A stretch of DNA of 64,000 nt from Pseudomonas sp. Fl4BN1. Its GTDB lineage: Bacteria > Pseudomonadota > Gammaproteobacteria > Pseudomonadales > Pseudomonadaceae. A model generated the notes under the pieces. It was given only the letters and a program-made list of their open reading frames with translations, was not told the origin of the DNA and did not search any database. Numbering within the stretch: position 1 is the stretch's first letter; each line of letters begins with the position of its first letter. A program made the translations under genes and the position numbers. The stretch is taken from contig NZ_JAAARM010000018.1 in assembly GCF_009908285.1 (NCBI RefSeq), positions 88,060 through 152,059 of the forward strand. Reading direction: 5' to 3'. Shown here piece after piece: positions 53,834-62,422 of the stretch.

Positions 53834-54418
53834 TTATTCGCCGAGGATCTGGCCGACCGTCGGATCCTTGAACAGACGGGTCAAGGCATCACTCAGTACA
53901 TCGCCCACCAGCTTGGTGTTGGTGTCCTGATTCGGCGCCATACCGAAACGCTGGTCCAGGGATGCACCATAACGGCCACTGTAGCGGCGGTTGGCATTCT
54001 GCACATCGGAGCGGAAAGTGGCGCCGATGGTAGCCTCGGTCACGTACAGGCCTTCTTTAGGCGACTGGTACTTGAGTTCGGCCAGGGTCACGGTCAACTG
54101 TGGAGCATTGGAGCCAGCAGCGGTCGGGGTGAACCCCAACAGGCGCACCGCTGCTTCAGCCTGAGCTTGCAGCTTGGGCAAAATCTGCGCGCTCTGCACA
54201 GTAATGGCGCTGGTTTCCGGATACAGGCCGCCACGGGTACCCAGGGTCGGCGATGGACGGCCATCGACCACTTTCACCACCACCGGCTGACCGTGGCCAA
54301 CGGGTGCCAACTGGGTCGTGAGCTTAGGCTCCGGACTGAGTTGTTGCGGACTGTGGGCGCAACCCACCAGCGACAGGCTGGTCACAGTGATCAAACCGAA
54401 CAACAGGCGTTGCAACAT
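53834..54418 (-). CDS. YajG-family lipoprotein
   Basis: 194 residues from ATG 54418, with GGAGAG 6 bp upstream (an ATG at 54424 is too close to it). The lipobox is LSLVGC. The YajG/LPS-assembly-like body has HGQPVVVKVVDGRPSPTLGT and QILPKLQAQAEAAVRLLGF. Function is not established; relatives sit in the outer membrane. Confidence 0.88.
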   Translation of the reverse strand: MLQRLLFGLITVTSLSLVGCAHSPQQLSPEPKLTTQLAPVGHGQPVVVKVVDGRPSPTLGTRGGLYPETSAITVQSAQILPKLQAQAEAAVRLLGFTPTAAGSNAPQLTVTLAELKYQSPKEGLYVTEATIGATFRSDVQNANRRYSGRYGASLDQRFGMAPNQDTNTKLVGDVLSDALTRLFKDPTVGQILGE

Positions 54419-54624
54419 GCTCATCTCTCCAGGAATCAGGCACAAACAGGCCCGCAGTATAGCGGGGCACAACCACGACGAACCAGCATCAGGCAAGAGT
54501 TAGTCAAGACTCAGACAGGTCCCGTACAAGCGGGTTCCTGTAACCTGCCGTTCACCCGCAATACATCATCATGTAACGGCTCAAGGGCATTCTTATCGTC
54601 AATGACACAATCAGGTGCTTGGTC

Positions 54625-54858
54625 ATGAACTTCCTTCGCTCCCTGTTCACTCCACGTCAACAGTTTCGCAGCTTCGCCCTGCTGGACAGCCAGGGCCGCT
54701 GCCAGGCCTTCCAGCATCGCTCGGCGGCCCCGGTGGGCGACGGCTGGGTGGAAATCCAAGAGATTCGCCTGAACTGGTTGCACCAAGCGCTGCCCGCGAA
54801 TGCCCGTATCAGCCCACGCGGTGCAGTCTCCGGGGTGCAACCAATACTGGCCACCTGA
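54625..54858 (+). CDS. Hypothetical 77-residue protein
   Basis: Starts at ATG 54625 (MNFLRSLFTPRQQFRSFALLDSQ). Basic and Arg-rich, without a membrane helix. I recognise no domain. The frame ends just before the long mqo leader. It could be a genuine small conserved protein; coding support is only frame length and start context. Confidence 0.5.
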   Translation: MNFLRSLFTPRQQFRSFALLDSQGRCQAFQHRSAAPVGDGWVEIQEIRLNWLHQALPANARISPRGAVSGVQPILAT

Positions 54859-55596
54859 CCAAAAGCCTAATAAAAGTCGCAAAACAGGATCATTTCTGCG
54901 CGTTTCTTCGTTACAATCTCCCCCCGATTATAAGGACGTCTCCTGATCGGGCCTCGCAGTACCGCCAACGCCGCTGCTTTGGCACCCCGCACCGCCCACA
55001 GAGAGCCGCCCACACAGATCGAGTGAAGCTGGCGTGCTTGCTGTTCACCTTGCAAACCTCCACTTTTCGCGAATCTGCAGAGCTGCCATTGCTCGGCCAC
55101 TAACGCTGTTTGCCCGTTGTGCCCGCATACCTTCATGCCGGCATCACCGCTCGGGCCAGGTGCCAGGTCGAGGCAGCCCTTTTTTGAGGTTCACGTCTTC
55201 AAAAGAGCGTGAAAAAAACGGGTTTTCACAACTTCACAAGAGTGTGGCGAGCAAATGAATAGTTTTGCGTCTGAACTGGCACCATTAGCCTCTACAACAG
55301 CCCGATTACACAGGACCGAGCACTCCTCAGATACTTGCGCTTGATGCCTGTCCGCTGACGGATTTGGTTGCACGAAGGGATGTATCGACCATAAGTCGAA
55401 TTGCCCGAGGCTCCGCAAGATGCGTTCATACGCACCTTGAGGCCCGGTTGGCAGCGTCCGTAGTAGTTGCAAAAAATTGCGAAGATTCGGACATGGCGAT
55501 CCTGGCCATGGGTAACCTGGGGCATTACGTGAACCGCCCCGTCACTCCTGGCAGCCATGCCGTCAATTTGGTGCTGCAGATTTTGGAGACGCGTTA
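54859..55596. other. Long non-coding leader/intergenic region upstream of mqo
   Basis: 738 bp without a recognised gene. TTATAAGG near 54937 and several GC-rich stretches are visible. A 29-codon frame starts at 55255 (MNSFASELAPLASTTARLHR) and a 34-codon frame starts at 55493, ending in TAATG at the mqo start. No RNA family is recognised by eye. Confidence 0.5.
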
Positions 55597-57108
55597 ATGG
55601 CGCATAACGAAGCAGTAGACGTCGTATTGGTTGGGGCCGGCATCATGAGTGCCACCCTCGCTGTACTGCTCAAAGAACTCGACCCCGCGATCAAGCTGGA
55701 AGTCGTCGAGCTGATGGATTCGGGGGCCGCGGAGAGTTCCAACCCGTGGAACAACGCCGGTACCGGTCACGCTGGCCTCTGCGAGCTGAACTACACACCG
55801 CAAGCGGCCGACGGTTCCGTCGACATCAAGAAAGCCGTGCACATCAACACCCAGTTCGAGGTGTCGAAGCAATTCTGGTCCTACCTGACCAAGAAAGGCA
55901 CGTTCGGCTCGTCCAAGTCCTTCATCAGCCCGGTGCCACACCTGAGCTTCGTGCAGGGCGACAAAGGCGTTTCCTTCCTCAAGAAACGCTTTGAAGTGCT
56001 GAGCCAGCACCACGCCTTCTCGGACATGGAATACACCGAAGACAAAGCCACGATGGCCGAGTGGATGCCGCTGATGATGCCGGGCCGCCCGGCGGATGAA
56101 ACCCTCGCCGCCACTCGGGTGATCAACGGTACCGACGTCAACTTCGGTGCGCTGACCAATCAGCTTCTCAAGCACCTGACCAGTGCACCCGATGCCCAGG
56201 TCAAGTACTGCAAGCGCGTGACCGGCCTGAAACGCAACCAAGCCAACGGCTGGACTGTGAGCATCAAGGACGTCAACAGCGGCAGCACCCGCGAAGTCGA
56301 TGCCAAGTTCGTGTTCCTCGGCGCCGGTGGCGCGGCCTTGCCACTGCTGCAGGCCTCGGGCATCGAAGAAAGCAAAGGTTTCGGCGGTTTCCCGATCAGC
56401 GGCCAGTGGCTGCGCTGTGACAACCCGGAAGTGGTCAAGCACCACCAGGCCAAGGTTTACAGCCAGGCTGCCGTGGGTTCGCCACCGATGTCCGTGCCGC
56501 ATCTGGACACTCGGGTAGTGGATGGCAAGAAATCCCTGCTGTTCGGACCTTATGCCGGTTTCACCACCAAGTTCCTCAAGCACGGCTCGTTCATGGACCT
56601 GCCGATGTCGGTACGTGCCGGCAACATTGGCCCGATGCTGGCCGTGGCCAAGAACAACATGGACCTGACCAAGTACCTGGTCAGCGAAGTCATGCAGTCG
56701 ATGGAGCAGCGCCTGGAATCCCTGCGCCGCTTCTATCCACAGGCCAAAGCCGAAGACTGGCGCCTGGAAGTGGCCGGCCAGCGGGTACAGATCATCAAGA
56801 AGGACCCGAAGAAAGGCGGCATCCTGCAATTCGGTACCGAACTGGTGGCGGCCAAGGACGGTTCTCTGGCCGCCCTGCTAGGCGCCTCTCCGGGCGCTTC
56901 GGTGACTGTCTCGATCATGCTGGAACTGATCGAACGCTGCTTCCCGGCCAAGGCCAGTGGCGAGTGGGCGACCAAGCTCCAGGAAATTTTCCCGGCGCGG
57001 GAGAAGATCCTGGAAACCGACGCGGCCCTGTACCACAAGATCAACAGCGAAAATAACCTGAGCCTGGAGCTGGTCGAGCCAAGCAAGGAAACCGAAAGCT
57101 GCGCGTGA
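55597..57108 (+). CDS. mqo: Malate:quinone oxidoreductase
   Basis: 503 residues. The FAD-binding N-terminus is VVLVGAGIMSATLAVLLKEL (about 8-27). Family motifs ESSNPWNNAGTGHAGLCELNY and GGFPISGQWLRC follow. It is a peripheral inner-membrane enzyme that oxidises malate to oxaloacetate and reduces quinone, a main TCA step in pseudomonads. The start has GGAGA 8 bp upstream and overlaps an upstream frame's stop. Context matches P. aeruginosa mqoB (recalled). Confidence 0.96.
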   Translation: MAHNEAVDVVLVGAGIMSATLAVLLKELDPAIKLEVVELMDSGAAESSNPWNNAGTGHAGLCELNYTPQAADGSVDIKKAVHINTQFEVSKQFWSYLTKKGTFGSSKSFISPVPHLSFVQGDKGVSFLKKRFEVLSQHHAFSDMEYTEDKATMAEWMPLMMPGRPADETLAATRVINGTDVNFGALTNQLLKHLTSAPDAQVKYCKRVTGLKRNQANGWTVSIKDVNSGSTREVDAKFVFLGAGGAALPLLQASGIEESKGFGGFPISGQWLRCDNPEVVKHHQAKVYSQAAVGSPPMSVPHLDTRVVDGKKSLLFGPYAGFTTKFLKHGSFMDLPMSVRAGNIGPMLAVAKNNMDLTKYLVSEVMQSMEQRLESLRRFYPQAKAEDWRLEVAGQRVQIIKKDPKKGGILQFGTELVAAKDGSLAALLGASPGASVTVSIMLELIERCFPAKASGEWATKLQEIFPAREKILETDAALYHKINSENNLSLELVEPSKETESCA

Positions 57109-57120
57109 TCTGGCGCCGAT

Positions 57121-57160
57121 AAAAAACGCCCGCTCCTGCAAGAGGACCGGGCGTTTTTTT
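57121..57160. terminator. Terminator of mqo
   Basis: AAAAAACGCCCG and CGGGCGTTTTTTT form the stem around a 16-nt loop, followed by a T-run on the plus strand. Confidence 0.9.
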
Positions 57161-57170
57161 ATGCCTTGTC

Positions 57171-57257
57171 GTAGGAGCTGGCTGGCCAGCGAACAAGGCT
57201 GAGGCGGTTGCACAGAGGAACTGCTGCGCTCCCCTTCGCGGGCAAGCCCGCTCCTAC
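57171..57257. repeat. REPIN element (GTAGGAGC family)
   Basis: A REP copy GTAGGAGCTGGCTGGCCAGC (57171-57190) and an inverted second copy CTTCGCGGGCAAGCCCGCTC... (57234-57257) flank about 43 bp. Paired inverted REPs form REPINs, mobilised by RAYT transposases. Confidence 0.75.
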
Positions 57258-57267
57258 AAAATGAGGA

Positions 57268-57555
57268 TCAGCCGCGGGCTCGTTCGATCAGTTCGACGTA
57301 ATCGGCGGCGTTACGCTGATCCTTGATCAGATCGACGAAAGACTGGCCGTGCTCGTCCTTGCCGTCCAGGTCATGACCGGCCTCGACGAAGAACACCAGA
57401 AACCGCTCGAAGTCGTCGATGCGCAGCCCGCGGTAAGCCTTGATCAGCTTGTGCAGGGACGGCGAAGTGGCGTCGACCGGTTCGAAATCGAGGAACAATT
57501 TGATCTGCTCGTCGCCGATCTCGTCACCAATCAGTTGTTTCTTATCTTTACGCAT
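57268..57555 (-). CDS. PA4642-family protein
   Basis: A 95-residue acidic cytoplasmic protein (MRKDKKQLIGDEIGDEQIKLF... FVFFVEAGHDLDGKDEHGQS). By memory it matches the P. aeruginosa protein of the same position, and the ankyrin-like GHDLDGKDEHG phrase is striking. Function unknown. It is the last of a four-gene run after hpt. Confidence 0.78.
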   Translation of the reverse strand: MRKDKKQLIGDEIGDEQIKLFLDFEPVDATSPSLHKLIKAYRGLRIDDFERFLVFFVEAGHDLDGKDEHGQSFVDLIKDQRNAADYVELIERARG

Positions 57556-57618
57556 TGCCGACTCCAGCTCGCAGACATTTCACGGGGCGGGCAGTTTACC
57601 CTCAGCCAGCATCGGGCC

Positions 57619-58104
57619 TCAACGCGGACGCACGCTACCGGTGTGCAAGTCGGCCCAGACATGGCCATTGGCATAGCTGAGGAACTGGCAATACACGGTG
57701 TCGTTACGCAACAGATCCATGACCGCCCGGTACTGGGCCAGCGGGTAATACAGGGTCAGGGTTCTGCTCTTGGCATCGTACTGCGGCTTTTTCAGGCTTT
57801 TGCTTTCACCGTCGAAATTCACCAGCACCTGGCTGATAGTGGCGCCCTTGTTCAGGGGCTTGCCCTTGAGCCGCACCCATACCGGCGAGGTCACGGGAAT
57901 CGGCTGCTGGTTGGATTGACGCTGGCTGCCGATCACCACCGAATATTCAGTGACCTGCAACAACTGCTGCTGTTCAGGGACCGTATCGCGCAAGGTCTGA
58001 TCATCTGGCGGCAGAAACTGCCCGTGCAGGAGGGCTGGGGCAGCTGCCAGGGGCAGGCTCAAGCTCAGAAGAAGGGCCGCGCTACTGCGAATCAACAGGC
58101 TCAT
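57619..58104 (-). CDS. Hypothetical secreted/periplasmic protein
   Basis: 161 residues from ATG 58104; a longer frame upstream is less signal-like. The signal peptide SLLIRSSAALLLSLSLPLAAA is clear. The mature part is beta-rich with one Cys (TVYCQFLSYANG). No domain is recognised. It lies between the WbuC-like gene and the PA4642-family gene. Confidence 0.68.
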   Translation of the reverse strand: MSLLIRSSAALLLSLSLPLAAAPALLHGQFLPPDDQTLRDTVPEQQQLLQVTEYSVVIGSQRQSNQQPIPVTSPVWVRLKGKPLNKGATISQVLVNFDGESKSLKKPQYDAKSRTLTLYYPLAQYRAVMDLLRNDTVYCQFLSYANGHVWADLHTGSVRPR

Positions 58105-58192
58105 GAGAGGCTCCAGACAAGGGCCGAGCACTCTAGCACGGGTTTTTGCTACAAATCTCCCACCGCCGCAACTGCCAGGTTCAGCCCTGGAG

Positions 58193-58666
58193 TCAGTCGA
58201 ACTGAGCGCACATCCAGGCGTGATACTCGGCCACGCCTGGCTCGCCTTCGCGGGGCGCCCAACTGGCCTGCTCGCCCTCGCCTACCGGGCGATAAGGCCC
58301 GGCCTTGCATTCGAACATCAGGCTGTCTGGCTCAAGTACCACCAGGCCGTGGAACACACCGGCCGGCAGGTCCACCCCCACGCAAGCACCGCCAGCCTGC
58401 AAGACTCGCTTGCCCTGGACCTGGCCGAGTTCATCAAAAATCAGCACGCCAAGACGCCCCTTGAGTACTAACAGGGTCTCGGCCTTGTCAGCGCTCAAGT
58501 GCCGGTGCGGCGGAACGTAAGTCGATGGCTGCAGCCCCACCGCCATGCGATGGCAGGGCTCTTCCATGGCATGGAAGTTGTGGTGCTGGCGCCCACGGGG
58601 ATTGGCCGCGGCCTTCTCAGCCAGGTCGCTGAACAACGCTTGATCGAGAAACAACGGCCCACTCAT
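58193..58666 (-). CDS. WbuC-family cupin metalloprotein
   Basis: 157 residues: a conserved cupin barrel. The metal site is expected from PPHRHLSADKAETLLVLKG (His, His, Glu) plus the later His in VFHGLVVLE. It matches the WbuC-type cupin of unknown enzymology. It starts 4 bp after hpt and is likely translated with it. Confidence 0.84.
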   Translation of the reverse strand: MSGPLFLDQALFSDLAEKAAANPRGRQHHNFHAMEEPCHRMAVGLQPSTYVPPHRHLSADKAETLLVLKGRLGVLIFDELGQVQGKRVLQAGGACVGVDLPAGVFHGLVVLEPDSLMFECKAGPYRPVGEGEQASWAPREGEPGVAEYHAWMCAQFD

Positions 58667-58669
58667 AGC

Positions 58670-59227
58670 TTACATCCCCTTCACGGCGTAGATGCCGGCA
58701 GCGTTACGCCAGTAGCCTTTGTAGTCCATGCCGTAACCGAAGACGTAACGGTCGATACAAGTCAGGCCCATGTAGTCGGCCTTCAGGTCCGGACGGGCCT
58801 TGCGATCGTGTTCCTTGTCGATCAGTACGGCGGTGTGTACCGCACGCGCGCCGGCGTGTTTGCAGAAGTCGATGATCGCGCCCAGGGTGTGACCTTCATC
58901 GAGGATGTCGTCGATGATCAGCACGTCGCGGTCAATAAAGGAGACTTCCGGCTTGGACTTCCAGAACAGCTCGCCGCCGCTGGTTTCGTTGCGATAACGG
59001 GTGGCGTGCAGATAGGACGCCTCCAGCGGGAACTGCAGGTGAGTCAGCAGCTTGCCGGCGAAGATCAGGCCGCCATTCATGACGCAGAACACCACCGGAT
59101 TGCGCTCAGCCAGTTCTTCGGTGATTTGTGCACCGACACGGGCAATGGCCGCCTCGACTTCAGCTTCGGTGTACAGGCAGTCAGCCTCGCGCATGATTTG
59201 ACGGATATGCTCGAGATCAGCGGACAT
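58670..59227 (-). CDS. hpt: Hypoxanthine-guanine phosphoribosyltransferase
   Basis: 185 residues from ATG 59227 (MSADLEHIRQIMREAD); a longer reading of 23 codons lacks family similarity. The PRPP-binding loop is VLIIDDILDEGHTLGAI, and FCVMNGGLIFAGKLL and DRYVFGYGMDYKGYWRN are typical. It salvages hypoxanthine/guanine to IMP/GMP. It heads the minus-strand run and is divergent from upp. Confidence 0.95.
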   Translation of the reverse strand: MSADLEHIRQIMREADCLYTEAEVEAAIARVGAQITEELAERNPVVFCVMNGGLIFAGKLLTHLQFPLEASYLHATRYRNETSGGELFWKSKPEVSFIDRDVLIIDDILDEGHTLGAIIDFCKHAGARAVHTAVLIDKEHDRKARPDLKADYMGLTCIDRYVFGYGMDYKGYWRNAAGIYAVKGM

Positions 59228-59344
59228 GGCGCTCTCCAAGGGGGTGGCAGTTTCGGAAAAGCGGGCAAAGGTACGCATCCGGCCCGGCCAGATCAAGCGT
59301 TTCTGGACTAACGTACTTTATGTCTATAGGACATCAACCTCGGA

Positions 59345-59356
59345 TAGATTAATCTA
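59345..59356. promoter_or_regulatory. 12-bp perfect palindrome between hpt and upp
   Basis: TAGATTAATCTA is a perfect dyad 37 bp before the upp start, in the space shared by two salvage genes. A possible operator; no known motif is recognised. Confidence 0.35.
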
Positions 59357-59392
59357 GGCCGGTTTTTTTGCCCGCCGCCGGAGCCTTTCCCT

Positions 59393-60031
59393 ATGCCCAT
59401 CCGTGAGATCCGCCATCCGCTGATCCGACACAAACTTGGCCTTATGCGCCGCGCAGACATTAGCACGAAGAACTTTCGCGAGCTTGCTCAGGAAGTCGGT
59501 GCCCTGCTGACGTACGAAGCCACCAAAGACCTGCCCCTGGAAAGCTATGAAATTCCAGGCTGGTGCGGTCCCGTCCAGGTCGAAAAGATCGCCGGCAAGA
59601 AGATTACCGTGGTGCCAATCCTGCGCGCCGGTATCGGCATGCTCGAGGGCGTGCTGAGCCTGATCCCTGGCGCCAAGGTCAGCGCCGTGGGCGTGGCCCG
59701 CAACGAGGAAACCCTGCAGGCCCATACCTACCTGGAAAAACTGGTACCGGAGATCAACGAGCGTCTGGCGATGATCATCGACCCGATGCTGGCCACCGGC
59801 AGCTCCATGGTCGCCACCATCGACCTGCTGAAGAAAGCCGGCTGCCGGGACATCCGCGCCATGGTGCTGGTTGCCGCGCCTGAAGGTATCGCAGCTGTAG
59901 AAAAGGCTCACCCGGACGTGACCATCTACACCGCCTCCATTGATCAGAAACTGAATGAGCATGGCTACATCATCCCCGGCTTGGGCGATGCCGGTGACAA
60001 GATCTTCGGCACCAAGCAGAAGGACGCCTGA
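59393..60031 (+). CDS. upp: Uracil phosphoribosyltransferase
   Basis: 212 residues. The N-terminus is MPIREIRHPLIRHKLGLMRR. The PRPP motif MIIDPMLATGSSMVATIDLL and the uracil-binding C-terminus YIIPGLGDAGDKIFGTK are standard for Upp. It converts uracil to UMP. It is 2 bp from uraA, so import and salvage are co-expressed. Confidence 0.97.
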   Translation: MPIREIRHPLIRHKLGLMRRADISTKNFRELAQEVGALLTYEATKDLPLESYEIPGWCGPVQVEKIAGKKITVVPILRAGIGMLEGVLSLIPGAKVSAVGVARNEETLQAHTYLEKLVPEINERLAMIIDPMLATGSSMVATIDLLKKAGCRDIRAMVLVAAPEGIAAVEKAHPDVTIYTASIDQKLNEHGYIIPGLGDAGDKIFGTKQKDA

Positions 60032-60033
60032 TC

Positions 60034-61308
60034 ATGCAGGACGAGTTCAACGATCCGCTCTGGCGCCAGGTACTGTCTGGCGCTCAGATGCTCTTCGTGG
60101 CCTTTGGCGCGTTGGTGTTGATGCCGCTGATTACCGGTCTCGACCCCAACGTCGCACTGTTCACCGCGGGTCTCGGGACTCTGTTGTTCCAGATCGTCAC
60201 CGGGCGTCAGGTGCCGGTGTTCCTGGCTTCGAGTTTTGCCTTTATCACCCCGATCATTCTCGCCAAGCACCAGTTCGGCCTGGCCGCGACCATGGGCGGC
60301 GTAATGGCGGCCGGTTTCGTTTATACCTTTCTTGGCTTCGCAGTGAAGATCAAGGGCACCGGTTTTATCGATCGGCTGTTGCCGCCGGTGGTGATTGGCC
60401 CAGTGATCATTTCCATCGGCCTGGCCATGGCGCCGATTGCCGCCAATATGGCGATGGGCAAGGCCGGTGACGGCAGCGAGCTGATTCATTACCAGACGGC
60501 GATGATGATCTCGATGCCCGCCCTGCTGACCACGCTGATCGTCGCCGTATTCGGCAAAGGTATCTTCCGGCTGGTACCGATCATTTCCGGCGTACTGATG
60601 GGTTTTGCCCTGTCGTTCTACTTCGGCGTGGTCGACACCGCGAAGATCGTTGCCGCGCCATGGTTTGCCCTGCCGCACTTCACCGCACCGGAATTCAACT
60701 GGCAGGCGATCCTGTTCATCGTTCCAGTCGCGCTGGCCCCCGCCATCGAGCACATCGGCGGAGTGATTGCCGTCGGCAGCGTGACCGGTCGCGACTACCT
60801 GAAGAAGCCGGGCCTGCATCGCACCCTGCTGGGTGACGGCATCGCGACTACTGCAGCCGGGATGTTCGGCGGCCCGCCTAACACAACGTATGCAGAAGTG
60901 ACTGGCGCGGTGATGCTGACCAAGAACTACAACCCGAAAATCATGACCTGGGCGGCAGTCTTCGCAATCAGCCTGGCCTTTATCGGCAAGTTCGGCGCGC
61001 TGCTGCAAAGCATCCCAGTGCCGGTGATGGGCGGGATTCTATGCCTGCTGTTCGGCTCGATCGCCGCCGTGGGCATGAACACCCTGATTCGCCACAAGAT
61101 TGACCTGGGCGAAGCCCGCAATCTGGTGATTGTCTCGGTGACCCTGGTGTTCGGGATTGGCGGCGTGCTGGTTGGCACCGGCACCGGTCCGGATGATTTT
61201 GGCCTGAAAGGGATTGCGTTGTGCGCCGTAGTGGCGATTGCGCTGAACCTGATCCTGCCGGGTAACGATGGCTGGAAAAACAAGAAATCTGACGAACCAG
61301 TAATCTGA
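60034..61308 (+). CDS. uraA: Uracil permease (NCS2 family)
   Basis: A 424-residue NCS2 symporter with about 14 helices. Signature pieces are GRQVPVFLASSFAFITPI, PVALAPAIEHIGGVIAVGSVTGRDY (with Glu in AIEH) and GGPPNTTYAEVTGAVMLTKNYNP. It brings uracil in for Upp, just upstream in the same operon. Confidence 0.96.
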   Translation: MQDEFNDPLWRQVLSGAQMLFVAFGALVLMPLITGLDPNVALFTAGLGTLLFQIVTGRQVPVFLASSFAFITPIILAKHQFGLAATMGGVMAAGFVYTFLGFAVKIKGTGFIDRLLPPVVIGPVIISIGLAMAPIAANMAMGKAGDGSELIHYQTAMMISMPALLTTLIVAVFGKGIFRLVPIISGVLMGFALSFYFGVVDTAKIVAAPWFALPHFTAPEFNWQAILFIVPVALAPAIEHIGGVIAVGSVTGRDYLKKPGLHRTLLGDGIATTAAGMFGGPPNTTYAEVTGAVMLTKNYNPKIMTWAAVFAISLAFIGKFGALLQSIPVPVMGGILCLLFGSIAAVGMNTLIRHKIDLGEARNLVIVSVTLVFGIGGVLVGTGTGPDDFGLKGIALCAVVAIALNLILPGNDGWKNKKSDEPVI

Positions 61309-61324
61309 GACGGCTGTCAGTTCT

Positions 61325-61387
61325 GTCGCGAGCTTGCTCGTTCCTACACGTAGTCACATGACTCTGTAGGAGCGAGCTTGCTCGCGC
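61325..61387. repeat. REPIN element between uraA and hemH
   Basis: TCGCGAGCTTGCTCGTTCCTAC (61326-61347) and its inverse GTAGGAGCGAGCTTGCTCGCG (61366-61386) are separated by 18 bp. This is a different REP subtype from that at 57171, with CGAGCTTGCTCG in place of GGGCTTGCCC. Confidence 0.8.
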
Positions 61388-61392
61388 AGCTT

Positions 61393-62409
61393 TCAAAGCG
61401 CCAAAGGCGCTCTCTCGCACAAAGCATTAAGCGCCTTGGCCCACTGCGGTTCGTCATTCAGGCACGGCACCAGCACCAACTCCTCGCCCCCCGCCTCACG
61501 GAACTGCTCGCGACCGCGATCACCGATCTCCTCCAGCGTCTCGATGCAATCAGCAACAAACGCTGGGCACATCACCAGAATCTTCTTCACCCCCTGCTTC
61601 GCCAGCTCATCAAGACGCGCTTCTGTGTAGGGTTCGATCCACTTGGCCCGCCCCAAACGCGACTGAAATGACACCGACCACTTGCCATCCGGGAGCCCCA
61701 TGCGCTCGGCAAAGGCTTGAGCCGTACGCAGGCACTGTCCGCGGTAGCAGCGAGCGGCAACGTCCGGCGGTGCATCACGACAGCAATCACCCTCCAGCCG
61801 ATGACCAGGATTGAGCTTCTGCAAGTGCCGCTCCGGTAAACCATGGAAGCTCAGCAACAGGTGGTCGAAATCCTGCTGCAAATGCGGCTTGGCACTGGCA
61901 ACCAGAGCGTCGAGATACTCCGGCTGATCGTAGAACGGCTGCAGCACCGAAAACTGCACATCCAGCTTCTGGTCCCGTACTACGCGCTTGGCCTCTTCGA
62001 TCACCGTGGTCACGGTGCTGTCGGCAAACTGTGGATACAGCGGCGCCAGAGTGATTTTCTTATGGCCGGCGGCAGCCAGGCGCACCAATGTCGACTCGAT
62101 GGACGGCTCGCCATAACGCATGGCCAGCTCTACCGGCCCCTGCGTCCATTCACGTGTCATCGCTTGCTGTAAACGACGGCTGAGCACCACCAGCGGCGAG
62201 CCCTCCTCCCACCAGATCGAGGCATAGGCATGGGCCGATTGCTCGGGGCGCTTGATCAGGATCAGCGACACCAGCAACCGGCGCACCGGCCACGGCAGGT
62301 CGATCACGTAGGGATCCATGAGGAATTGATTGAGGTAGCTGCGCACATCCGCCACCGAGGTGGAAGCCGGCGAACCGAGATTGACCAGAAGCAACGCGTG
62401 ATCGGTCAT
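61393..62409 (-). CDS. hemH: Ferrochelatase
   Basis: 338 residues from ATG 62409 (MTDHALLLVNLGSP); the frame extends upstream but those residues are unlike ferrochelatase. The catalytic His is H189 in LLLSFHGLPERHL. YGEPSI, LAPLYPQFADSTVTTV and CPAFVADCIETLEEI follow. It inserts iron into protoporphyrin IX at the membrane, the last haem step. It is 13 bp downstream of the epimerase gene. Confidence 0.96.
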   Translation of the reverse strand: MTDHALLLVNLGSPASTSVADVRSYLNQFLMDPYVIDLPWPVRRLLVSLILIKRPEQSAHAYASIWWEEGSPLVVLSRRLQQAMTREWTQGPVELAMRYGEPSIESTLVRLAAAGHKKITLAPLYPQFADSTVTTVIEEAKRVVRDQKLDVQFSVLQPFYDQPEYLDALVASAKPHLQQDFDHLLLSFHGLPERHLQKLNPGHRLEGDCCRDAPPDVAARCYRGQCLRTAQAFAERMGLPDGKWSVSFQSRLGRAKWIEPYTEARLDELAKQGVKKILVMCPAFVADCIETLEEIGDRGREQFREAGGEELVLVPCLNDEPQWAKALNALCERAPLAL

Positions 62410-62422
62410 GCAACGTCCTATT

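Noticed and set aside
54867..55136. An 89-codon minus-strand frame in the mqo leader
   Set aside because: No ribosome-binding site, odd composition, no family resemblance.
55594..56829. A 411-codon open frame antisense to mqo
   Set aside because: A shadow of mqo with Gln/His/Val-rich composition.
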